6,668 bases of DNA from Deltaproteobacteria bacterium (GTDB taxonomy: Bacteria; Desulfobacterota; DSM-4660; Desulfatiglandales; HGW-15): NCBI GenBank assembly GCA_021737245.1, contig JAIPEI010000204.1, forward strand, positions 1 to 6,668, given 5' to 3'. Each line of letters opens with the position of its first letter. The first letter of the stretch is position 1. Shown one piece after another: positions 1-3,970 of this stretch. Below the pieces are notes generated by a model. The model ran no database searches and was not told the DNA's origin. It saw only the letters and a program-made list of their open reading frames with translations. A program made the translations under genes and the position numbers.

Positions 1-141
1 GTCCGCGATGCGAAGGAAGGCGAACACCAGCAGGAGGTCCGCCCCGCTCCACACGAGACCCTGCACCTTGGTGGAGACCAGGTAGGCGTCCGGAGTGAAG
101 TGCGCGGCGATCCAGAGAAAGACGTTATCCAGGGTGTCCAT
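1..141 (-). CDS. Hypothetical membrane protein, N-terminal 47 residues (cut by window edge)
   Basis: An open frame runs from an ATG at 141 down to base 1 with no stop, giving 47 residues. A strong Shine-Dalgarno GGGGAGG (155-149) lies 7 bases upstream of the ATG, inside the end of the preceding gene. Only 3 bases separate that gene's stop from this start, so translational coupling is likely. The visible part has a short hydrophobic stretch near residues 7-14 and a longer one at about 28-43, which probably begins a membrane helix. Residues K25, G28, W31, D35 and R44 follow the same spacing as a motif in the helices of the upstream neighbour, which suggests the two proteins are related or partner in one membrane complex. 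I do not recognise the family, and most of the protein lies outside the window. Confidence 0.75.
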   Translation of the reverse strand, partial: MDTLDNVFLWIAAHFTPDAYLVSTKVQGLVWSGADLLLVFAFLRIAD

Positions 142-144
142 GGG

Positions 145-738
145 TCATCCTCCCCGTCGTTTCAGCAAGCGAAATGTCCGGACACCCTCGACGGCCACCA
201 CCCATTCGAACAGGATCCAGAAGACGCCGCAGATGCGGATGTAGAAGAGGGAGATTCCCGTCACCGGCCGCACGCCGAGCCCGAACCGCTCCACCGCGTG
301 AAAGAGCCCGGCCTGGTAGAGCAAATAAAGGAGAAAAAAGGCGGCGGCCAGGAGGACGACGGCGGCAACGGGCTCGGATGCCGCGGCTTCCCGGTCTCCG
401 GAGGGATCCTCTGCGGCTCGAAGAATCCCACCGAGCCGGAGGACGTAAATCATGATGCATCCTTCGAGCACGACCCACACCGTGCAGAAAAAGTTCCACA
501 GCCCCCAGCGGTAGAGGGACCGGGGCAGACGTGCGTCGAGGTCGAGGAATCGCCCGAAAACCGGTTCTCCCAGGAAGAGCAAGCCTCCGAGGAAGGCCGC
601 CCCCAGGGCGGCGGCCGCAACCCTCCTGGTCCGGGCCCGGCCTCCCGTGGCGAGTGAATGCCCCCATATCACGGCCGCCAGGATGGCCGCCTCGGCCAGG
701 GTCCAGAAGAAGGCCATGCTCTTGGCAAAGAAATACAT
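145..738 (-). CDS. Hypothetical five-helix integral membrane protein
   Basis: The 197-residue product is mostly hydrophobic, with predicted membrane helices at about 8-28, 39-58, 78-100, 123-143 and 163-183. Short charged linkers lie between them (RARTRR at 35-39 and around, and an acidic/basic stretch at 107-121), and the C-terminus is basic (RLLKRRGG). Helices 1, 3 and 5 each carry a tryptophan followed four residues later by a buried glutamate (W12/E16, W88/E92, W174/E178). In helices 3 and 5 an arginine follows exactly 13 residues after the tryptophan (R101, R187). This points to an internal repeat of about two helices per unit. The start is the ATG at 738, with a modest GAGG about 11 bases upstream. 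The gene follows the HExxxH membrane protein by 75 bases and is followed by another membrane gene after 3 bases. I do not recognise the family. A role as a small channel, carrier or membrane-complex subunit is possible but not shown. Confidence 0.8.
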   Translation of the reverse strand: MYFFAKSMAFFWTLAEAAILAAVIWGHSLATGGRARTRRVAAAALGAAFLGGLLFLGEPVFGRFLDLDARLPRSLYRWGLWNFFCTVWVVLEGCIMIYVLRLGGILRAAEDPSGDREAAASEPVAAVVLLAAAFFLLYLLYQAGLFHAVERFGLGVRPVTGISLFYIRICGVFWILFEWVVAVEGVRTFRLLKRRGG

Positions 739-813
739 GGGTCGATCATCCTCGAGCGGCTTGCCGTCCGTCCGGCCGCATCCCCTGGGCGTTGGCGCCG
801 TCCCGGGGCCGCG

Positions 814-1884
814 TCAGGGCAGCAGGCCGGGAGAGCGGTAGATCCAGCCCCCGGTGGTGAGGAGCACCGCGATGATTCCGGCTGCCAGGAGTGCGGCCAG
901 AAACGGGAATCCGGTGGGGACCCGGCCTCCCGTGGCGGGGGCATGGGTCCCCCGATGAAGGGCCGCCAGGCCGCCGGCGCCGAAAAGCAGGGCGAGGATC
1001 AGCTTGAGGGGCAGCTTCCGGGGGATTTCCTCCGGGCGGACCTCAACGGGCGTGCGCTCGACAAGCTGCCGCACCCGATCCTCCGTGAGATCCGGCCTCG
1101 AATCGCGGAGGTGCTGCGCCAGATCCTCCCGCCGGGCCTGGACGATCCGCCGCTTCGCTTCCGTGTAAGCCGCCTGGGGGGCGTCCAGGGCGCGCGAACG
1201 GGCCCCGGTGGCCTGGTAAAGTCCTGTATACGCGCCGACCGCCGCACCGGCCGTGACGGCAAGGACGAGCATGCGCCCGGCGAGCGATCTCGAGGGGAAC
1301 CACTGCCCGATCCAGGCCGAGAATCGTTTCACGGCGGCGAAGCCGAGAAAGGGCGCGGCCATCAGAAAGGGAATGCACGCCCAGGAGGCTCCGTCCGGCC
1401 TGCGGTCCATCCAGGCCACCGGGTCCCCCTGCCCGTAGTAGAGCCCCAGTGCGGCGTACGCCGCTCCTCCGAGGAGGCTGGCGCCTGCGAACAGGATCCA
1501 GAGCCCGTCGAGGAGCCGTTTCCGCGGGGTTCCCCTGAACCGGTGAAGGACCAGGAAGCCCGTGAGCAGATTGACGGCGATGCCGGAGCAGGCCACCAGG
1601 AACCGGGCGGGCGTTCCGGCCCCGTCCGGGAGCTCGTGGAGCACCCGCCCGCCGCCCAGGAGGCTGATGTGCACCGCGTTCACCCAGCCCCCCGAGATCA
1701 GAACGGTGAGGGCGTGACCGGCGAGCTCGTGGAGAACCGTGGCCAGCCGGGTGCCGAGGATCAGGAAGGCGAGCAGCATGAGGTCGAAGCGGAGCAGCTC
1801 CCCCAGGGAGGTTCCCATCCGTGAGGAGAGGAATCCGGCCGTTCCCGGCACGGGAAACGCGACCTCCGCGGACTCCTCACCCAT
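814..1884 (-). CDS. Multi-pass membrane protein with HExxxH motif, putative M50-like metalloprotease relative
   Basis: The product has 356 residues from the ATG at 1884, which is preceded by a purine-rich AGGGGAAAGGGAA ribosome-binding region. The same frame stays open further upstream, but that extension lies inside the previous gene in another frame and is rejected. Predicted membrane helices lie near 33-50, 94-114, 126-148, 169-184, 203-222, 292-311 and 327-347. A charged, probably helical segment at about 228-290 (many Arg, Glu and Asp) sits between helices 5 and 6. At the end of helix 1 is VLHELAGHAL (H52, E53, H57). This looks like the HExxH zinc site of M50 intramembrane proteases with one extra residue, giving HExxxH. 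A small-residue/Asn helix (CSGIAVNLL, 99-107) and an LDG (125-127) recall other M50 elements, but weakly. It could be an M50 relative, another membrane zinc hydrolase, or a non-catalytic protein. It lies 17 bases after the cysteine hydrolase gene, probably in one operon. Confidence 0.8.
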   Translation of the reverse strand: MGEESAEVAFPVPGTAGFLSSRMGTSLGELLRFDLMLLAFLILGTRLATVLHELAGHALTVLISGGWVNAVHISLLGGGRVLHELPDGAGTPARFLVACSGIAVNLLTGFLVLHRFRGTPRKRLLDGLWILFAGASLLGGAAYAALGLYYGQGDPVAWMDRRPDGASWACIPFLMAAPFLGFAAVKRFSAWIGQWFPSRSLAGRMLVLAVTAGAAVGAYTGLYQATGARSRALDAPQAAYTEAKRRIVQARREDLAQHLRDSRPDLTEDRVRQLVERTPVEVRPEEIPRKLPLKLILALLFGAGGLAALHRGTHAPATGGRVPTGFPFLAALLAAGIIAVLLTTGGWIYRSPGLLP

Positions 1885-1901
1885 GATGATTCCCTTTCCC
1901 C

Positions 1902-2483
1902 TCACCCGGTGCACTCGTCCAGCAGCTCGTCCGTGGTCATGACGCGAAGGAGCGGGTACAGGGGGTTCCGCCGGTAAAGCCCCAGGGTCTGCTCGTGGAG
2001 CTCCCGGGAAGCGGCTGCGGATCCGTCCTCCAGGAGCACGGCCCGGAAGTCGCAGCAGACGGCGTCCATCACCGTGGTGAGGACGCAGAAGTTGGTGGCG
2101 ATGCCGCCTACGGCACAGAGCCCCACGTTTCGTTCGTGGAGCCAGCGGTCCAGCTCCGTCCGGAAGAAGGCGCTGAACCGGGGTTTGGGCAGCCAGAGGT
2201 CTTCCCCGTCCCGGTCCAGGTCTTCCACCGGTTCGGCCCCCGGCGTGCCCGCGAGGGAGTGCGGCGGCATGCGGCCGGAGAAGATGAAGTCGGTCCGGTG
2301 AAAGGCGTCCGTGGCAAACACCACGGGCCACCCTTGCTTTCGGAACGCACGGCTCAGCCGGTTGAGCGGCGCGATGATCTCCCGCGCCAGGGGCGTGATG
2401 GGCAGAGGGCGCGACTCGTCGAAGTTGTCCCGGACCATGTCGATGATGAGCAGCGCCGGCTTCTTTTCGCTGTTGGTCTCCAC
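1902..2483 (-). CDS. Isochorismatase/nicotinamidase-family cysteine hydrolase
   Basis: The 193-residue product matches the isochorismatase-like hydrolase superfamily along its whole length. The expected catalytic triad is visible as D15 (LLIIDMVRDNF), K100 (PKPRFSAFF) and C133 (GGIATNFCVLT), with the usual cis-peptide region just before the cysteine. D59, H62 and H75 (DAFH and PPHSLAGTPGAE) resemble the metal-binding segment of nicotinamidases, so hydrolysis of nicotinamide or a similar amide is the leading guess. The substrate cannot be fixed from sequence alone. The start is a GTG at 2483 with GGAGGAGG 7 bases upstream. The next ATG (2436) would remove D15, and an in-frame stop lies upstream with no ATG between. 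The protein is cytosolic, with no signal peptide. It is the second gene of the minus-strand cluster. If it is a nicotinamidase it would feed NAD salvage; otherwise it could serve an unknown pathway with its neighbours. Confidence 0.9.
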   Translation of the reverse strand: METNSEKKPALLIIDMVRDNFDESRPLPITPLAREIIAPLNRLSRAFRKQGWPVVFATDAFHRTDFIFSGRMPPHSLAGTPGAEPVEDLDRDGEDLWLPKPRFSAFFRTELDRWLHERNVGLCAVGGIATNFCVLTTVMDAVCCDFRAVLLEDGSAAASRELHEQTLGLYRRNPLYPLLRVMTTDELLDECTG

Positions 2484-2490
2484 GCCGTGT

Positions 2491-2498
2491 CCTCCTCC
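2491..2498 (-). promoter_or_regulatory. Ribosome-binding site that decides the GTG start of the cysteine hydrolase
   Basis: GGAGGAGG on the minus strand lies 7 bases before the GTG at 2483. This spacing supports the non-ATG start that keeps catalytic D15. Confidence 0.75.
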
Positions 2499-2504
2499 CG
2501 CCTG

Positions 2505-2548
2505 TTTACATCCTTGATCTTTTCGCCTTCATTCTTTCGCCTTGATCC
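2505..2548 (-). repeat. Imperfect 14-bp tandem repeat in a purine-rich intergenic strip
   Basis: Between the desulfurase and the cysteine hydrolase the minus strand is almost all purine. It holds two adjacent 14-base units, GGATCAAGGCGAAA (2548-2535) and GAATGAAGGCGAAA (2534-2521), which differ at two positions. A diverged third unit of 16 bases, AGATCAAGGATGTAAA, follows (2520-2505). No open frame with a good start fits here, and there is no hairpin with a T-tract on the transcribed strand, so it does not look like a terminator. It may be slipped-strand repeat growth or a fragment of a dispersed intergenic repeat. Confidence 0.55.
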
Positions 2549-2572
2549 TTGCTCCTTTGACCTTCCTCCCTC

Positions 2573-3730
2573 TCATCTCTCTTCTTTTCGAAGCTCCCGG
2601 ACCCGATCCGCGATCATCCGTGCGGCCTCTTCGACCTGGCCCATGCTGTTGCTCCGGCCCACGGTCAGCCGCAGGGCCCCCATCCCCACCTCGGGCGGCA
2701 CGCCCATGGCGGAGAGCACGTGGGAGAGGGTCACCGATCGGTCGTGGCAGGCCGCGCCGGTGGAGGCGTACAGGGTGGGGACCCCCTCCAGGATGCGGCC
2801 TCCCTCCACGCCGGGCACGGACACGAACAGGGTGTTGGGCAGCCGACCTTCCTGTGGGCCGTTGAGCACCAGGCCGTCCACCGACTCGAAGAGGAGCTCC
2901 TGCAAACGGTCCCGCATGGCCCGCACGGCCTTCATGTCCCGGTCCATTCTTTCAGCGGCGATTCGGCAGGCCTCGCCGAGCCCCGCGGCGAGGACCGCAC
3001 TCTCGGTCCCCGCGCGAAGGCCCCTCTCCTGGGCGGCCCCGTGAATCAGGGGCGTGAGGCTCCGCCCCTTGCGAACAAACAGGGCCCCCACGCCCTTGGG
3101 AGCGTAAAGCTTGTGCCCGGCCACGCTGAGGAAGTCCACGCCCAGCCCGCCCACGTCCACCGGGATCTTGCCGACGGCCTGGGCCGCATCCGTGTGGACG
3201 GGCACGCCCCGCTCCCGGGCGATTCGGGAGATCTCCCTGACGGGCTGGAGGGCGCCGGTCTCGTTGTTCGCGAGCATGACGGAGACCAGCACGGTCCGGG
3301 GCTCGATGGCCTCGCGGACGGCGCCGGGATCGACGAGGCCCTGCCCGTCCACGGGCAGGACGGTCAGCCCTGCGCCCAGCTCGGCAAGGTAGAGGGCGGG
3401 GTTGAGCACCGCAGGGTGCTCGATCGAGCTGGTGATCACGTGGTACCTGGAGGCCTCGGCCGGGTTCACCACGCCCTTGAGCACTGTGTTGTTGGACTCG
3501 GATCCCCCCGAGGTGAAGACGATCTCGGACGGTTCGCAGCCGAGAAGCCGGGCCACGCGGCCGCGGCCGGCTTCCAGGGCCTCACGGGCCCTGAGACCGG
3601 GGGCGGACGGGCTGGACGGGTTGCCCCAGGCTTCCTCGAAAAGAGGCTGCATGGCGGCGAGCACGGCGGGATCCACGGGGGTGGTTCCGTTGTGGTCGAG
3701 GTAGATGGGAGAGGGTGCGGGTTTCGACAT
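2573..3730 (-). CDS. Cysteine desulfurase / selenocysteine lyase-like protein (class V aminotransferase, PLP enzyme)
   Basis: The 385-residue product is a full-length NifS/IscS-type PLP enzyme, which would release sulfur or selenium from cysteine or selenocysteine as an enzyme-bound persulfide or selenide, leaving alanine. Visible landmarks are YLDHNGTTP (10-18), WGNPSSP (35-41), FTSGGSESNN (72-81), active-site H105 (SSIEHPAVL), ANNETG (154-159), D181 and Q184 (HTDAAQA), PLP lysine K207 (SVAGHKLYAPKG), QERGLRAGTE (234-243), and catalytic C328 in STGAACHDRSVTLSHVL. The GAACH context, EAWGNPSSP-like segment and VGRS near the C-terminus recall animal selenocysteine lyase (SCLY) more than IscS, whose loop reads SGSACTSAS. 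Either activity is possible. The start is the ATG at 3730, with GGAG 9 bases upstream. The open frame extends to 3850, but that end lies in the -35 box, so it cannot be the start. It is the first gene of the minus-strand cluster; no iscU, selD or selA homologue is in view. Confidence 0.93.
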   Translation of the reverse strand: MSKPAPSPIYLDHNGTTPVDPAVLAAMQPLFEEAWGNPSSPSAPGLRAREALEAGRGRVARLLGCEPSEIVFTSGGSESNNTVLKGVVNPAEASRYHVITSSIEHPAVLNPALYLAELGAGLTVLPVDGQGLVDPGAVREAIEPRTVLVSVMLANNETGALQPVREISRIARERGVPVHTDAAQAVGKIPVDVGGLGVDFLSVAGHKLYAPKGVGALFVRKGRSLTPLIHGAAQERGLRAGTESAVLAAGLGEACRIAAERMDRDMKAVRAMRDRLQELLFESVDGLVLNGPQEGRLPNTLFVSVPGVEGGRILEGVPTLYASTGAACHDRSVTLSHVLSAMGVPPEVGMGALRLTVGRSNSMGQVEEAARMIADRVRELRKEER

Positions 3731-3798
3731 GGTCTGCGACTCCAGTAGACTCGGGATGGCCGCCGATGATTTTTTCGGGGTCCCGGAGCCTCGAAAAG

Positions 3799-3813
3799 GC
3801 CCGCAAAACGGGC
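3799..3813 (-). promoter_or_regulatory. Hairpin at the 5' end of the desulfurase leader
   Basis: On the minus strand GCCCG-TTTTG-CGGGC can form a 5-bp stem with a 5-base loop. It starts within a base or two of the expected transcription start (about 3815), so it would cap the mRNA leader and might protect it. There is no T-tract directly after it. The rest of the roughly 85-base leader shows no riboswitch that I recognise. Confidence 0.4.
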
Positions 3814-3821
3814 GATTCCGA

Positions 3822-3850
3822 ATGATACGGCATCTTTTGTGAATTGACAA
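3822..3850 (-). promoter_or_regulatory. Sigma70-type promoter for the desulfurase operon
   Basis: Read on the minus strand, TTGTCA (3850-3845, 5 of 6 matches to the -35 consensus) is followed by exactly 17 bases and then TATCAT (3827-3822, 5 of 6 matches to the -10 consensus). Transcription would start near 3815, leaving a leader of about 85 bases before the ATG at 3730. The -35 box overlaps that of the divergent ppsA promoter. Confidence 0.7.
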
Positions 3851-3871
3851 CCCGCGGGTTTGATGTTAAAT
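3844..3871 (+). promoter_or_regulatory. Sigma70-type promoter for ppsA
   Basis: A perfect -35 box TTGACA (3844-3849) is followed after 16 bases by TTAAAT (3866-3871, 4 of 6 matches to the -10 consensus); shifting to TAAATC gives a 17-base spacer. Transcription would start near 3878, giving an untranslated leader of about 90 bases. This placement rules out the in-frame ATG at 3860 as the ppsA start, because it would not be in the transcript. Confidence 0.65.
3849..3860. promoter_or_regulatory. Perfect 12-bp palindrome, candidate operator
   Basis: AACCCGCGGGTT is a perfect inverted repeat. It sits in the spacer between the -35 and -10 boxes of the ppsA promoter and touches the upstream edge of the minus-strand -35 box. 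A protein bound here would block ppsA and could affect both promoters. No regulator gene lies in the window, and in GC-rich DNA a short palindrome can arise by chance. Confidence 0.4.
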
Positions 3872-3928
3872 CTTCGAGAGAATTTAGCCCTTTGGAATCA
3901 TATGCGATCCGGGGCGCCCGCACGCGGG

Positions 3929-3958
3929 GGCCCGGACGGAAAGCGGGCCTTCGAGGCC
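3929..3958 (+). promoter_or_regulatory. Two mutually exclusive hairpins in the ppsA leader next to its ribosome-binding site
   Basis: GGCCCG (3929-3934) can pair with CGGGCC (3944-3949). Part of the second arm can instead pair forward as GGCCT-TCG-AGGCC (3946-3958). The two stems share bases 3946-3949 and cannot form together. The second ends immediately before the Shine-Dalgarno GGGGAG (3959-3964). This might tune translation, but the region is very GC-rich, so chance pairing is a real alternative. Confidence 0.3.
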
Positions 3959-3964
3959 GGGGAG
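3959..3964 (+). promoter_or_regulatory. Ribosome-binding site of ppsA
   Basis: GGGGAG lies 6 bases before the ATG at 3971. It decides that start over the in-frame ATGs at 3860 and 3902, which lack a comparable site. Confidence 0.75.
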
Positions 3965-3970
3965 ACGGTC

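Noticed and set aside
739..813. Possible terminator or promoter in the 75-base gap between two membrane genes
   Set aside because: The gap is GC-rich with loose inverted repeats, but has no T-tract after a stem on the minus strand and no convincing -35/-10 pair.
658..1824. Plus-strand open frame (388 codons) opposite the HExxxH membrane gene
   Set aside because: The translation is rich in Gly, Arg, Pro and Glu with no domain, and it spans parts of two minus-strand genes and the gap between them. The minus strand has plausible helices and ribosome-binding sites.
1885..2331. N-terminal extension of the HExxxH membrane protein
   Set aside because: The extra 149 codons overlap the hydrolase gene in another frame and read as Arg/Pro/Gly-rich noise. 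The ATG at 1884 has a good purine-rich ribosome-binding region.
1995..3044. Plus-strand open frame (349 codons) across the hydrolase and desulfurase genes
   Set aside because: It is antisense to two recognised enzymes and crosses the gap between them; its translation has no recognisable motif.
2720..3748. Plus-strand open frame (342 codons) opposite the desulfurase
   Set aside because: It is antisense to an enzyme with all catalytic residues in place; the Gly/His/Arg-rich translation is typical of a GC-rich shadow frame.
3731..3850. 40-residue N-terminal extension of the desulfurase
   Set aside because: It would start inside the -35 box. Family similarity begins at YLDHNGTTP shortly after the ATG at 3730, which has its own GGAG.
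3860..3970. 37-residue N-terminal extension of PpsA
   Set aside because: Its first ATG lies inside the promoter spacer, it has no Shine-Dalgarno, and PpsA family similarity starts just after the ATG at 3971.
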